A stretch of 50,943 bases of DNA from DAORIO01 sp964384645 (GTDB taxonomy: Bacteria; Patescibacteriota; Minisyncoccia; Phycocordibacterales; UBA9973). The notes beneath the pieces are model-generated. The model did not search any database. It was not told the DNA's origin and worked only from the letters and a program-made list of their open reading frames with translations. Both the position numbers and the translations under genes were made by a program. The DNA lies in NCBI GenBank assembly GCA_964384645.1, contig CAYLKL010000005.1, positions 1 through 50,943 on the forward strand. Reading direction: 5' to 3'. Numbering within the stretch: position 1 is the stretch's first letter; each line of letters opens with the position of its first letter. This document shows, one piece after another, positions 24,902 through 35,030 of this stretch.

Positions 24902-26107
24902 TTATTCAGGTTTTTCGTTTGGTGTTTTTATCATTAAAAAATATAAAATAGGTATTATCGATATTAGGCCAACTATTGTAAAAGTTGCCGGCCCTCCATA
25001 GTGTTTCCAAATAAACGAAGTAGTAATTGACGAGAAGAAAAATGCCAAAGAGGATAATGCAAAATAAAGTCCGAGTCCTGTGGCGCGGTGTTCTTGTTGT
25101 ATGTGTGTAGATATCCAGGCTTTACTAGTACCTTCATCTATTGCTGAAAATATTCCATAAAAAGCAAATATAGATAATAGAATAACGGGAGAGTTAATCG
25201 GTCCACCCAAAAGACTATAGACGAGAGTAAAAATCATAAGGCCGATAATATATATTTTTTTAAATCCAATTTTGTCTGCAAGTTTGCCAATAGGAAAACT
25301 TGATATCGCAAATATTAAATTAAATAATATATAAGCAATTAATACAATGTTGTCTTTAAATCCAAGTTCTGTTGCGCGTAAAATTAAAAACATGTTTGTA
25401 CTGTTTATTAGGGCAAATAAAACTAAGCCAAAAAGAATTTTTTTGTAAGAAGGACTACTTTGTTTCCAGAACTCTTTAAATCGGGTAATTATTTTTTGTT
25501 GTGAGTTTTGATTTTTTTGGTTAGGTTCTTTTTTAAGTAAAAAAGTGCAAAATATTGCAATTATTCCAGGGATAAGGGCGAGTGTAAAAACTAGGGAGTA
25601 ATTGCTTGGGTATATTACTAAAATAATTAAGCCAATGATTGGTCCCAAGAGTGCGCCAAAGGTATCTAAACTTCTATGGAACCCAAAAGCTTGCCCTCGC
25701 ACTTCAGGAGAAGATTCGCTTGTTATTAAGGCGTCACGGGCAGATGTTCTTATTCCTTTTCCAAATCTATCTAAGAATTTGGCTCCAATAATTAAACCAA
25801 TACTACTTGTAAAACCAATTGCGGGTTTTACAAGAGCGGAAATTGAATAACCAATTTTTATAAAAATTGCTCGGTGTCCAGTCCTGTCAGAGAGTATTCC
25901 CGAGTAAAGTTTTGTTAACCCAGCAAAAAGTTCTGATATCCCTTCGACTAAACCTATCGCAATAACACCATAGCCAATACTTGAAAGATACATGGGCATA
26001 ATAGGGTAAAGCATTTCACTTGCGATGTCAGTAAAAAAACTTACTAATCCAAGTATTAGAATCGTCTTTGTTACGAAGGACCACTTTTTATTTTTTATTT
26101 TTTCCAT
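24902..26107 (-). CDS. MFS transporter
   Basis: Protein of 401 residues with 12 predicted membrane helices. The loop 2-3 motif A reads SGILSDRTGHR (D-R-x-G-x-R), and the pattern near the fifth helix (GFHRSLDTFGALLGPIIG) resembles drug:H+ antiporters. The substrate cannot be predicted. It follows the RCC1-like gene by one base on the minus strand, so the two form an operon. Confidence 0.9.
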   Translation of the reverse strand: MEKIKNKKWSFVTKTILILGLVSFFTDIASEMLYPIMPMYLSSIGYGVIAIGLVEGISELFAGLTKLYSGILSDRTGHRAIFIKIGYSISALVKPAIGFTSSIGLIIGAKFLDRFGKGIRTSARDALITSESSPEVRGQAFGFHRSLDTFGALLGPIIGLIILVIYPSNYSLVFTLALIPGIIAIFCTFLLKKEPNQKNQNSQQKIITRFKEFWKQSSPSYKKILFGLVLFALINSTNMFLILRATELGFKDNIVLIAYILFNLIFAISSFPIGKLADKIGFKKIYIIGLMIFTLVYSLLGGPINSPVILLSIFAFYGIFSAIDEGTSKAWISTHIQQEHRATGLGLYFALSSLAFFFSSITTSFIWKHYGGPATFTIVGLISIIPILYFLMIKTPNEKPE

Positions 26108-26108
26108 A

Positions 26109-27596
26109 TTATTTTTTTAGCCCAATTAAATGAATTTTTCCGCCAGAAATTTCGCTTATTTTTTCTGAGAATAATTTTGTCGGCTCAAAAACATAAGTTG
26201 TATTTTTTGGGCTAATTAAATTTTTTGTATTTACCCCATAACTATATACGTACTGATCGTTGTCTGTAAAAATACTGTAATCATAACCCGCTTGAATATA
26301 CTTGAAAGGTATTTTTGAATATATTATTGCCGGCGTTGCATTGTTAAAAATCTTTGAACCTTGATTTTCTGTTCTAGTTTGGAATCCCCATGTATAAACT
26401 TTACCAGCAGAATCAAGTGCTACCGAATGACGGTATCCGGCTTTTACAGATGTAATATTTTCTAAATTCGCAATTTCTTTTGGAATTGAATTTGCTGGAT
26501 TACCCGTCGGGTCTTCTTTAAGATTATCTATAAAATTACCAAATTTTCCATGGCCTAATTGTCCATATAAATTACAGCCAAAACTCCAGACTTTCCCCTC
26601 GGTTGAAAGCAGTAAAGCGTGCCCATAACCAGCTGATATTTCTTTTATTTTTGGCAATCCATCTATTTTCCGTGGAATTTTGCTTTTTATACCTACAGCG
26701 TCTTCGTTTAAACAATCTTGATTTTGATTGTACCCTCTCTCAGGGTCTATAAAAGGGTCGTAGTATCCACCGACCAAATTAAGAGGTCCTTGTTGAAACT
26801 GTTTTAAAATACGCTCACTAGATGGCGCGCATGATCCACCCCACGCATAAACTTCTCCTGAATTGTTTAAAGCTAATGTGAATTTGTCGCCTGTTGCTAT
26901 TTTTATTATTCCAGAAATATTTTTTGATTGTACTGCTTTAGTAGAGTTTTCGTTTGTTCCGTCTCCGAGTTGTCCTGTAAAATTTGACCCAAAACCCCAA
27001 ACGGTACCGTTTTCGGCAAGAAGTATTGTGTGATCATAGACTGCATCAATTGAAATTATTTTTTTTGAAAAATTTATTTTAGTCGGAACACCGTCATTAT
27101 TATCTTTTGATTCTATTGTCCGACCTAGTTGCCCTGCGTCATTGTGTCCCCAAGTGTAAACTTCACCTGTTTTTGTTAAGCCAACAGAATGATTGTTTCC
27201 TACGGCAATATCAATAAATTCTGGGGCAGATATTATGGAGTCTGAAATTGTTTCCTTTTTTTGATCAGAAATTCCGAGTTGATTGTTTGAATTTATTCCT
27301 CTAACTATTATTTGGGAAGAATTTACAAGATTATCTTTTTGTAGAATATCTACCTGTTTTTCTTCTATTGGTACAAGGGTTATCTCTTCGGGGGTTATTT
27401 TGTTATCTGTAAATGCCCCAGGTCTTTCTTCGTTTTTTTTAACAGTAGATATATTTTTTATAGATAATAATATTATCGCCAATACAAAGGTGGTGGTAAT
27501 CACTATTTTAAGAATTTTCGGACCATTTTTTATCACGTGAAATAAGTATACACATTTTGCAAAACATATAAAATATATTTTAATTTTATTCCACAA
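26109..27596 (-). CDS. Membrane-anchored RCC1-repeat beta-propeller protein
   Basis: Protein of 495 residues with one membrane helix (about 30-48) and then five or more RCC1/ATS1-type repeats (AVGNNHSVGLTKTGEVYTWGHNDAGQLG and variants such as VWGFGSNFTGQLGDG and VWSFGCNLYGQLGHG), which would make a seven-bladed propeller outside the cell. Bacterial RCC1 proteins are probably surface or binding proteins; the partner is unknown. A GTG at 27536 (HVIKNG) lies shortly after TATACT and may be the true start, removing 20 residues. Transcribed divergently from the giant surface protein and upstream of the MFS gene. Confidence 0.85.
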   Translation of the reverse strand: MWNKIKIYFICFAKCVYLFHVIKNGPKILKIVITTTFVLAIILLSIKNISTVKKNEERPGAFTDNKITPEEITLVPIEEKQVDILQKDNLVNSSQIIVRGINSNNQLGISDQKKETISDSIISAPEFIDIAVGNNHSVGLTKTGEVYTWGHNDAGQLGRTIESKDNNDGVPTKINFSKKIISIDAVYDHTILLAENGTVWGFGSNFTGQLGDGTNENSTKAVQSKNISGIIKIATGDKFTLALNNSGEVYAWGGSCAPSSERILKQFQQGPLNLVGGYYDPFIDPERGYNQNQDCLNEDAVGIKSKIPRKIDGLPKIKEISAGYGHALLLSTEGKVWSFGCNLYGQLGHGKFGNFIDNLKEDPTGNPANSIPKEIANLENITSVKAGYRHSVALDSAGKVYTWGFQTRTENQGSKIFNNATPAIIYSKIPFKYIQAGYDYSIFTDNDQYVYSYGVNTKNLISPKNTTYVFEPTKLFSEKISEISGGKIHLIGLKK

Positions 27597-27633
27597 TAAT
27601 AAAGTTCAGTATCGTGTTATTATTAGTTTTATT

Positions 27634-30600
27634 ATGAAAAGTTTGATTAGGCTGTTATTTTTATTGTTACTAGTTATTATGTTACCAAGTTCTGCTTTGG
27701 CGGCGTCTCTTACTCATGGTGCAGCGCTTGGTTCTCCTACTGATACTTCAATGAAAGTATGGGCTCGTGCGGACGGAGAAGCTACACTTAAAGCTGAGTA
27801 TGTCTTAGACGGAGGATCATTCCCGGGAACAATTACTTCAGGGGTCTCAATGTTGGCAGGAGATGATTATACTGGAGTTGTTGAGATAACCGGACTTACT
27901 GCTGATACTACGTATGATTATCGAATATTACTTGATGACGTTGTTCAAGTTGGGACTGGCGGAAGCGGAAGTTTCAAAACTCTAAAGAGCCAAGGTGCTG
28001 CGTGTTCTTTCAGGGTTGGTCTTGGGGGAGATTTTGATGCAAGTTATCAAACGGGGACATTTCCACTTTTAACAACTCTAAAAAGTAAGTTACCTGATTT
28101 TGCAATATTTTCTGGCGATCAAATTTACGGATCAGCTGTTTCTGACGAAGATTATTGGAATACTTTTTATAAAGACAATTGGGATGAAAGTAATTTTTTG
28201 AGTTTCATAAAAGATATACCGACTGTTATGATGTGGGACGATCATGAGCTTCCTGTTGGTAATTGGGATTCTGGTAAATTAGGTGCAGGTTACGCTGCGT
28301 CTCGTGAGGCATTTCAAAACTATGAAAATTCAAAAAACTTTTCTCCTCGCATTCCTGGGGAAATATTTTTTGATTTTAAGGTGTGCGATACTGCAGTATT
28401 TATGGCAGACCAAAGAAGTTATCGAAGCCCCGATAATGCGCTCGATAGTGCAAATAATGATATGTTAGGGACTGCTCAAATGGCCCATCTTCAGGATTGG
28501 CTTTTAAACACTGAAGCAACATTTAAGATTATTTCAGTTGGAGGTAATACAACAAAAAATGTTGGAACTCATACAACAGGAGACAACTACAGTTCTTTTC
28601 AAAATGAAAGAACGGAATTGATGGCTTTTATAACAAAAAATAATATAGAAAATGTCATTTTTGTTACAGGAGACCAACATGCTGTTACTTTATACCAAAC
28701 ATCTATTTCACCAACTCAAAATTATTACGATTTTAACGTTACTCCAACTGGTGCTGGAAATCAGTCTTTAGGTTCATCTTTCCCTACAACTCCATCAACA
28801 AGAGTTTGTTATAACACTGTATTGTCTAGGCATTATGGCTACATTGATGTAGACACAACTGTTTCTCCGGCGACAATCAATTTTAGAGCGTTCGATACAT
28901 CAGAAAATAGTATCTGTAATACAACTATAAGTGAAAATGATTTAAGTTTAGGTAAGCCTACGATGTCTTCAGCATCCAACCAATCTTTTAATGTAAGTGG
29001 TTCTACAACTGCCATAAGTACAATTACAATAACAGATCACACTACAACAAAAATAACTGCAACAAATGACATAAGAATTCGTATTCCTGATGATGTAGCC
29101 ATGACATGGGATGCAACCGATACAACAGCGGTAATTGGAGGGGGCGCATCCGCTAAAGTGAGCACAACAGTGAGTTACGAAGATTCCAACAAAACATTAG
29201 TTTTAAATGTAACAAGTAACTTTGCAAACTCTGATGCAATAACAGTTTCAGGATTATCCTTCACATCATTTACAAGTGCTCGAGCAAAAACATATCTTGG
29301 GATGGATATAAATAATGATGATGGTGCTGAGATAGTAGACACGGCAACTATTGAAATTATTCCACTCTCTGGTTCCGCTATTTATAGTGCAAAAAATCAA
29401 GCTTTTGAACAAAGTCAGGGAAATCAAGCGGTTCAGACAATTACTATTGTTGATGGAACAACACCTGCAGTTACTGCTTCAAACAATATACGAGTAAAAA
29501 TTCCAAGTTCTTTTAATATGACTTTTGATTCATCTGATACTACTGCAGTAATCGGAGGATCGGCATCCGCCAAAGTGAGCACAACAGTGAGTTACGAAGA
29601 TTCCAATAAAACACTTGTTTTGGATGTTACAAGTGATTTTACTGCTGGTGAATATATTACTATTTCAGGAATTTCTTATGCTTCATTTTCTGGAACAAGT
29701 AGTGTTGCTAATTTAGGTGTTGATATAAATAATAATGGAACAAGTGATGCAACGGATGCCAAAAGCATTCGGGTAGTAACAGGAACAACAAAAATTTGGA
29801 CAGGACTCGCTAATAGTTCTGTGTGGTCAGATCCTGAAAACTGGAGTGGCCAAAATGTACCAATTGCAGGGGACAATATTGTTTTTGATTCTACGAGCAC
29901 AACTAATGTTATTGCAGACTACATTCCAGATGACCTAGGAAGTATAACGTTAGATACTGGATATACTGGAACTGTAACTATTACTCCGTATGCTCAAGAA
30001 AATAATTTCGAAGTATTTAATGCTGATAGTATTGTCGTAAATCAAGGGACACTTCTTTTTGAGGGAGACAGCCATCAAGATAGTGATCTCACTACTGTTG
30101 AAAATGACGGAACTGGTTTTACTATAAACAGTGATTCTATTGTTGTCGGTGCGAGTGGAACTATTTCGTCTAGCGGGGAAGGGTTTGAGCAGTGCCTTGG
30201 TCCAGGGTCTGCACTCGGTAGTTCTTCTGGTGGAACTGGAGGTAGTTATGGTGGTGTTGGCGGAAGAACTCTTACGTTTGCAGTAAATGCCGCAACAACA
30301 TATGGGTCAGCATCTGAGCCGGTATCTCTTGGTAGCGGAGGTTGTTATGGGGGGAATGCTCCTGATGTCGATGGCGCGGGTGGAGCAGGAGGTGGTGCTT
30401 TGAAATTTAATATTACAACTTCAATTGAAGTAAACGGAACTCTTTCTGTTGATGGTGATAACGCGAGAACTGGAACGACTAACAAAAGATACGGAGCAGG
30501 AAGTGGTGGAAGTATTTGGATAAACGGTGGAACACTAACAGGTTCCGGGACAATTTCTGCTCAGGGTGGAAATGCGGATGCGACAGGGTCTACCGGAGGA

Positions 30601-33600
30601 GGCGGAGGAGGAGGAAGAATAAGTCTAGCAGATACAGTAGATTCTTTTAGTGGAACTGTAGATGTAAGTGGCGGTTCTCCAGACACAGCAGGGGGTCACA
30701 CAACTGCTGGCAGTCGTGGGTATGCGGGTACTGTTATATTTTCTGACACAAGAATGGATAATTTTGTGTTATCAAATACTTTATATTTAGGTAATGATGT
30801 AGATTATGTTTTTGGAAATTTAAATATTCAAAACGGAGGAACTCTTTACTTGGATAGTAATTATTTAACTGAAACTGGGGCTGTTCTTACTGTTGATAAT
30901 TTAGATATTGATGTTGGAGGAACTTTATCAGCTTTGGGTCTTGGTTATGAAGCAGGTGATACTAATGCAGATGGACTTCCAACTGCTGGATCTTCGGCTG
31001 ACCGCTCTGGCGGCGGCGGTCACGGAGGCCGAGGAGGAAATAGTGCTAGTAACTATAGTTCTGCCGGTGGGGCAACATATGGATCCGTTACAGCTCCTGT
31101 TACGTTAGGTTCTGGTTCTTATAGAAAAAATGGAGGAGCGGGTGGTGGTGCTATAAAATTAAATGTAACAGATACAGCTATTGTTGACGGAACAATTACG
31201 GTAGACGGAAAATCTTCATCTCCTTCAACAAATGAAAGGGGTGCGGGAGCAGGGGGGAGTATTTGGATAAATGGCGGAACATTATCTGGCTCTGGAACAA
31301 TTTCAGCAAAAGGAGGTGGAGGAAAAAGAGCGGGTGGGGGAGGTGGTGGAGGAAGAGTGAGTGTTGCAGATGTTGATACGTATAACTTTGACGGCTCAAT
31401 AAGAGTTGATGGTGGATCTTATGATACCAGCTCAACAACAACAGCACATGATGGTTACGCTGGAACAATTGCATACTCAGAAGGTTTTGATTTGGTTGTT
31501 GATAGTACTATGTACTTAGGTAACGCAATCGAATATACTTTTCAGTCGGTCACAATTCAAAATGGTGGAACTCTTATTTTGGATATTGACCCAACAGGAG
31601 ATACTAATAATGGAACTGGAACCACAATCAATGCGGCAAATTTTACAATAAATTCTGGAGGAATTCTTTCTGCGGATAGACGTGGGCATAATGACGTCAC
31701 GGGTCCATCGGGAGGAAGAGGTGCAGCTGGTACGGGTGGTAGATATGGAGGAGGTGCGCATGGAGGAAATGGAGGAACGGTTGCTGTAGGTAACGGTACT
31801 CCTGCTGGAGGTGTAGCTTACGGTAGTTCAACATCACCTACAACTCCTGGCGCAGGGCATTTGGGGGGGAATAGTTTAACCGAAGGTCCTGGACTAACCG
31901 CCACAACTAAAGAGGGAGATCGTGGTGGTGGTGCAATTAAACTCAATGTAACAAATGATCTTATTGTAAACGGCGACATAACAGCTGACGGGTATCATGG
32001 TTCAGGGGGTGGAAGTATTTGGATTGTTGCGAAAAATTATGAAGGAACAACTGGAACAATTGGTGCTAATGGTGGTGCTTGTGCTTACGCTAACTCAACA
32101 GGATCAGGTGGCGGTGGGCGTATTCGAATTGAGTATGTAAATAAAACTTATTCTGGATCTGCTCCGACTGTGAGTTTTGGAACTTGTACTACTGCCGCAA
32201 ATAGGGGAGTTGATGGAACTTTTTCAGAAGTATCTAATGCGGATGCAATTGCCCCAGATTTTTCAGTCGTTACTGTTTCAAATGTAACTCATAATTCTGC
32301 AACAATCACATGGCTTTCAAATGAAGAGTCTTCAACTCAAGTTGAATATGGACCAACCGCGTCGTATGGAACAGCGACTACTGAAACCGATACGGCTACA
32401 AGAGTTTTGTCTCACTCTGTTAATCTAACAGGATTAAGTTCTTCTACAACTTATCACTTTAGAGTTTTAGGAACTGACGATGGAGCAAATAGTGGAGTTG
32501 GTACAGATCAAACGTTTACAACGGATGCTCCGCCAGATTCAACCCCTCCTTCGATTTCAAATATCGAAGTTATCGAAAGTATAAATACAGCAACTATTAC
32601 TTGGGATACAGACGAAACATCTTCTACTCAAGTTGAATACGGAACAACAGATTCTTACGGAACTACAACTTCTGAAACAGATACTTCTCCTAGGGTTTTG
32701 GCACACTCAGTAGAACTTACTGGTCTTACTGAATCTACAACATACCATTTTAGAGTTATCTCAAAAGATGCGAGTACGAATACTGGAACTAGTGCTGACC
32801 AAACATTTACAACTTCCTCTTCGGATTCCACAGCTCCAACAATTAGCGATATTTCAGCAAGTGCAGGAAGTAATAGTGTTACAGTAACTTGGACTACAAA
32901 TGAAGCCGGGTCTTCTATATTAGAATACGGAACAACAGATTCTTACGGAACTACAACTTCTGAAACAGATACAGTGCCGAGAGTTACTTCGCATTCTGTG
33001 ACAATATCTGGTTTAAATAATTGCACGACTTATAATTTTAGAGTTAAGTCAAATGACGCGCTTTCTAATTTGGCAACAAGTAGTAATGCAACAATTAAAA
33101 CATCTGGTTGTGCTAAGTATGGATCTGTTGCCGTTGCTCCAAGTACTATTTATTTTACAAATACCAATAATATTTCTAATAATAATGGTGGTGTAAATAA
33201 TTCGGTTAAGTTTTTAGTTGATTTAAAGCAGGGTATGACACATCCTGATGTTAAGAAGCTTCAAGAGTATTTAAATTCTAAAAATGTCTTTGTATCAGCT
33301 GCGGGTGTTGGATCTATTGGTAAGGAAACAAATTTCTTTGGACCTGCAACAAAAAATGCAGTTATAAATTTCCAAAAGATAAATAATATTTCTCCAGCTA
33401 TTGGATTTTTTGGGCCGAAAACTCGTGAGCTAATAAATAATTTAGCCGGTGGAAATGGTACAGTTTCAACGGTAAGCACTTCAACCGCTAATACTTCATC
33501 GGAATTTACATTTTCTATAAATATGAAGTTAGGAACTGTAAATGAAGAAGTTAGAAATCTTCAAAAATTCTTAAACCAAAATGGATTTATTGTTTCTTCT

Positions 33601-33747
33601 TCTGGGCCTGGTTCGGTTGGTAATGAAACAAATGTTTTTGGAGCTAAGACATTGGACGCTGTAAAAAAATTCCAACAAGCAAATTCTCTTACACCAATAG
33701 ACGGACTTGTTGGACCAAAAACCCGTGAAGTTTTAAACAAAAAATAA
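27634..33747 (+). CDS. Giant secreted surface protein: PhoD-like phosphatase, Gly-rich passenger, Fn3-like and peptidoglycan-binding domains
   Basis: Protein of 2037 residues with signal peptide 1-23 (cleavage after ALA). Residues about 25-435 form a PhoD-like metallophosphatase (GGDFDA near 132, MMWDDHE, TGDQH near 347). Two near-identical beta-sandwich modules follow (about 441-560, 580-700; VIGG..AKVSTTVSYEDSNKTLVL in each), then a G8-like start (IWTGLANSSVWSDPENWSG, ~720) and a Gly-rich beta-helix-like region (~845-1530). Next come three fibronectin III-like modules (~1540-1825) and two PG_binding_1 domains at the end (~1858-1935, 1958-2036). It would be held on peptidoglycan and expose a phosphatase for phosphate scavenging or DNA/lipid cleavage. 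The stop abuts msrB. Confidence 0.9.
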   Translation: MKSLIRLLFLLLLVIMLPSSALAASLTHGAALGSPTDTSMKVWARADGEATLKAEYVLDGGSFPGTITSGVSMLAGDDYTGVVEITGLTADTTYDYRILLDDVVQVGTGGSGSFKTLKSQGAACSFRVGLGGDFDASYQTGTFPLLTTLKSKLPDFAIFSGDQIYGSAVSDEDYWNTFYKDNWDESNFLSFIKDIPTVMMWDDHELPVGNWDSGKLGAGYAASREAFQNYENSKNFSPRIPGEIFFDFKVCDTAVFMADQRSYRSPDNALDSANNDMLGTAQMAHLQDWLLNTEATFKIISVGGNTTKNVGTHTTGDNYSSFQNERTELMAFITKNNIENVIFVTGDQHAVTLYQTSISPTQNYYDFNVTPTGAGNQSLGSSFPTTPSTRVCYNTVLSRHYGYIDVDTTVSPATINFRAFDTSENSICNTTISENDLSLGKPTMSSASNQSFNVSGSTTAISTITITDHTTTKITATNDIRIRIPDDVAMTWDATDTTAVIGGGASAKVSTTVSYEDSNKTLVLNVTSNFANSDAITVSGLSFTSFTSARAKTYLGMDINNDDGAEIVDTATIEIIPLSGSAIYSAKNQAFEQSQGNQAVQTITIVDGTTPAVTASNNIRVKIPSSFNMTFDSSDTTAVIGGSASAKVSTTVSYEDSNKTLVLDVTSDFTAGEYITISGISYASFSGTSSVANLGVDINNNGTSDATDAKSIRVVTGTTKIWTGLANSSVWSDPENWSGQNVPIAGDNIVFDSTSTTNVIADYIPDDLGSITLDTGYTGTVTITPYAQENNFEVFNADSIVVNQGTLLFEGDSHQDSDLTTVENDGTGFTINSDSIVVGASGTISSSGEGFEQCLGPGSALGSSSGGTGGSYGGVGGRTLTFAVNAATTYGSASEPVSLGSGGCYGGNAPDVDGAGGAGGGALKFNITTSIEVNGTLSVDGDNARTGTTNKRYGAGSGGSIWINGGTLTGSGTISAQGGNADATGSTGGGGGGGRISLADTVDSFSGTVDVSGGSPDTAGGHTTAGSRGYAGTVIFSDTRMDNFVLSNTLYLGNDVDYVFGNLNIQNGGTLYLDSNYLTETGAVLTVDNLDIDVGGTLSALGLGYEAGDTNADGLPTAGSSADRSGGGGHGGRGGNSASNYSSAGGATYGSVTAPVTLGSGSYRKNGGAGGGAIKLNVTDTAIVDGTITVDGKSSSPSTNERGAGAGGSIWINGGTLSGSGTISAKGGGGKRAGGGGGGGRVSVADVDTYNFDGSIRVDGGSYDTSSTTTAHDGYAGTIAYSEGFDLVVDSTMYLGNAIEYTFQSVTIQNGGTLILDIDPTGDTNNGTGTTINAANFTINSGGILSADRRGHNDVTGPSGGRGAAGTGGRYGGGAHGGNGGTVAVGNGTPAGGVAYGSSTSPTTPGAGHLGGNSLTEGPGLTATTKEGDRGGGAIKLNVTNDLIVNGDITADGYHGSGGGSIWIVAKNYEGTTGTIGANGGACAYANSTGSGGGGRIRIEYVNKTYSGSAPTVSFGTCTTAANRGVDGTFSEVSNADAIAPDFSVVTVSNVTHNSATITWLSNEESSTQVEYGPTASYGTATTETDTATRVLSHSVNLTGLSSSTTYHFRVLGTDDGANSGVGTDQTFTTDAPPDSTPPSISNIEVIESINTATITWDTDETSSTQVEYGTTDSYGTTTSETDTSPRVLAHSVELTGLTESTTYHFRVISKDASTNTGTSADQTFTTSSSDSTAPTISDISASAGSNSVTVTWTTNEAGSSILEYGTTDSYGTTTSETDTVPRVTSHSVTISGLNNCTTYNFRVKSNDALSNLATSSNATIKTSGCAKYGSVAVAPSTIYFTNTNNISNNNGGVNNSVKFLVDLKQGMTHPDVKKLQEYLNSKNVFVSAAGVGSIGKETNFFGPATKNAVINFQKINNISPAIGFFGPKTRELINNLAGGNGTVSTVSTSTANTSSEFTFSINMKLGTVNEEVRNLQKFLNQNGFIVSSSGPGSVGNETNVFGAKTLDAVKKFQQANSLTPIDGLVGPKTREVLNKK

Positions 33748-34128
33748 ATGGATAAAGAAGAACTAAAGAAAAAACTAACAGATCAAGAATATTTCATAAC
33801 CCAAGAAAAGGGAACAGAAGCACCTTTTGTGAATGAATATTGGGATAAAAAAGAAACTGGTATGTATGAATGCAAGGTGTGCGGCACTGCACTTTTTGAT
33901 AGCTCAAGAAAATATAATTCTGGGACAGGTTGGCCGTCTTTTGACGAAGCGTTGCCTGGAGTTTTGAAATACGAGACTGATTATTCTAGCGGGTTAGTTA
34001 GAACTGAAGTTGTGTGTGCAAAATGTGGTTCTCATCTTGGTCACATTTTTGATGATGGGCCAAAAGAGACAACAGGTAAAAGAATTTGTACAAATTTAGC
34101 AAGCTTAAAATTCAGTCCAAAAAACTAG
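33748..34128 (+). CDS. msrB: Peptide-methionine (R)-S-oxide reductase MsrB
   Basis: Protein of 126 residues, complete MsrB fold. The zinc cysteines are C42/C45 and C90/C93, the catalytic cysteine is C114 in RICTNLASLKF, and GWPSF and GHIFDDGP are intact. It reduces R-methionine sulfoxide in damaged proteins. The gene starts on the base after the giant protein's stop, so both are on one mRNA and probably translationally coupled. No signal peptide, so it works in the cytosol. Confidence 0.96.
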   Translation: MDKEELKKKLTDQEYFITQEKGTEAPFVNEYWDKKETGMYECKVCGTALFDSSRKYNSGTGWPSFDEALPGVLKYETDYSSGLVRTEVVCAKCGSHLGHIFDDGPKETTGKRICTNLASLKFSPKN

Positions 34129-34183
34129 AAGATATAGTTTTGTTTTGGTACAATTGTAAAATTAAAAGAATAATTTTTTTGTT

Positions 34184-34609
34184 ATGATGGATAAAATAAA
34201 AAGTTGGAATTGTAGAAATACAGGACTATTGATTATAAGATTGGGTGTTGGTGTTATATTTCTAACACACGGAGTTTCAAAACTAACTAGCATCGATGGT
34301 GTTATTGGTTTTTTTGCTAGTCTTGGAATACCAGCTTTTATGGCTTGGGTTGTTGCGATAGTTGAAGCTTTAGGTGGTCTTGCTATGATTTTAGGGATTT
34401 TTACAAAAATGAGTGGAATACTTTTGGCGATTACAATGCTTGTGGCTATTGTAAAAGTTAAATTCCCGCAAGGAGGATTTAATGCTTCAGAGTTTGAATT
34501 AATGCTTTTGTTAGCATCTCTAGGTTTGTCTTTGACTGGTCCAGGTAAGTTTGCGTTAGGTAAAAAAACTTGCCAATGTCCAGAAGGGGGTAACTGTAAC
34601 TGTAAATAA
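34184..34609 (+). CDS. DoxX-family membrane protein with Cys-rich tail
   Basis: Protein of 141 residues with four membrane helices and the DoxX pattern (RLGVGVIFLTHGVSKL, MAWVVAIVEALGGLAMILGIFTK, LLLASLGLSLTGPGKFALG). Unusual is a short C-terminal tail with four cysteines (CQCPEGGNCNC), which could bind metal or thiols. TGG-TACAAT (34146-34154) gives a leader of about 23 bases. DoxX proteins relate to quinone or thiosulfate chemistry in some species. A second ATG follows the first directly. Confidence 0.85.
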   Translation: MMDKIKSWNCRNTGLLIIRLGVGVIFLTHGVSKLTSIDGVIGFFASLGIPAFMAWVVAIVEALGGLAMILGIFTKMSGILLAITMLVAIVKVKFPQGGFNASEFELMLLLASLGLSLTGPGKFALGKKTCQCPEGGNCNCK

Positions 34610-34623
34610 ATATATTAAAAAAT

Positions 34624-34652
34624 AAAAAGCGCACCTAATTGGTGCGCTTTTT
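34624..34652. terminator. Rho-independent terminator
   Basis: AAAAAGCGCACC pairs with GGTGCGCTTTTT, loop TAATT. The T-run runs into the next promoter. Confidence 0.9.
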
Positions 34653-34653
34653 G

Positions 34654-34662
34654 TGATATTGT
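34654..34662 (+). promoter_or_regulatory. Extended -10 (TGA-TATTGT) for the TfoX_C gene
   Basis: TATTGT ends six bases before GTG 34669, supporting a GTG start with no leader. Confidence 0.6.
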
Positions 34663-34668
34663 ATATTT

Positions 34669-34956
34669 GTGAAAAAAGACAAAACAGATTTAACAAACTT
34701 AATAAACATAGGACCAAAATCTGCAGAAGCTTTAATGCGAATTGGTATAAATTCTATTTCAAAATTACAAAAAATAGGAGCCGATAAGGCGTACGTTAAA
34801 ATGTGTAAGTTTGAAAACAAAAATATACACCGAGCTTTTTTGTATGTTATGCGAGCTGCATTGTGGTATGAAAAAAATAAAGACAAAAAAGATATGGCAA
34901 AAATGTGGTGGATGTTTAGAAAACCAAACGAAGGATATAAAAAATCAATTAAATAA
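34669..34956 (+). CDS. TfoX C-terminal domain protein
   Basis: Protein of 95 residues, GTG start. It matches the helix-hairpin-helix TfoX_C domain (LINIGPKSAEALMRIGINSISKLQKIGADKAYVKMC) known from the C-terminus of the competence regulator Sxy/TfoX. As a stand-alone domain its role is unclear, perhaps DNA binding. The N-terminal Sxy domain is absent. Confidence 0.85.
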   Translation: MKKDKTDLTNLINIGPKSAEALMRIGINSISKLQKIGADKAYVKMCKFENKNIHRAFLYVMRAALWYEKNKDKKDMAKMWWMFRKPNEGYKKSIK

Positions 34957-34995
34957 CAAAATTATGTTCAATGTTTGTCAAATAATTATCCAGTG

Positions 34996-35023
34996 TTGAC
35001 GCACTGTGTCAGACTGATAACAT
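34996..35023 (+). promoter_or_regulatory. Promoter TTGACG-N16-TAACAT
   Basis: -35 at 34996-35001 and -10 TAACAT at 35018-35023, seven bases before the ATG. The spacer contains CACTGTGTCAGACTG, an imperfect inverted repeat. Confidence 0.55.
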
Positions 35024-35030
35024 ATGTCCT

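Noticed and set aside
29676..31761. Minus-strand ORFs opposite the giant surface protein
   Set aside because: They are shadows of its repetitive coding sequence, with Ser/Leu-rich low-complexity translations and no promoter.
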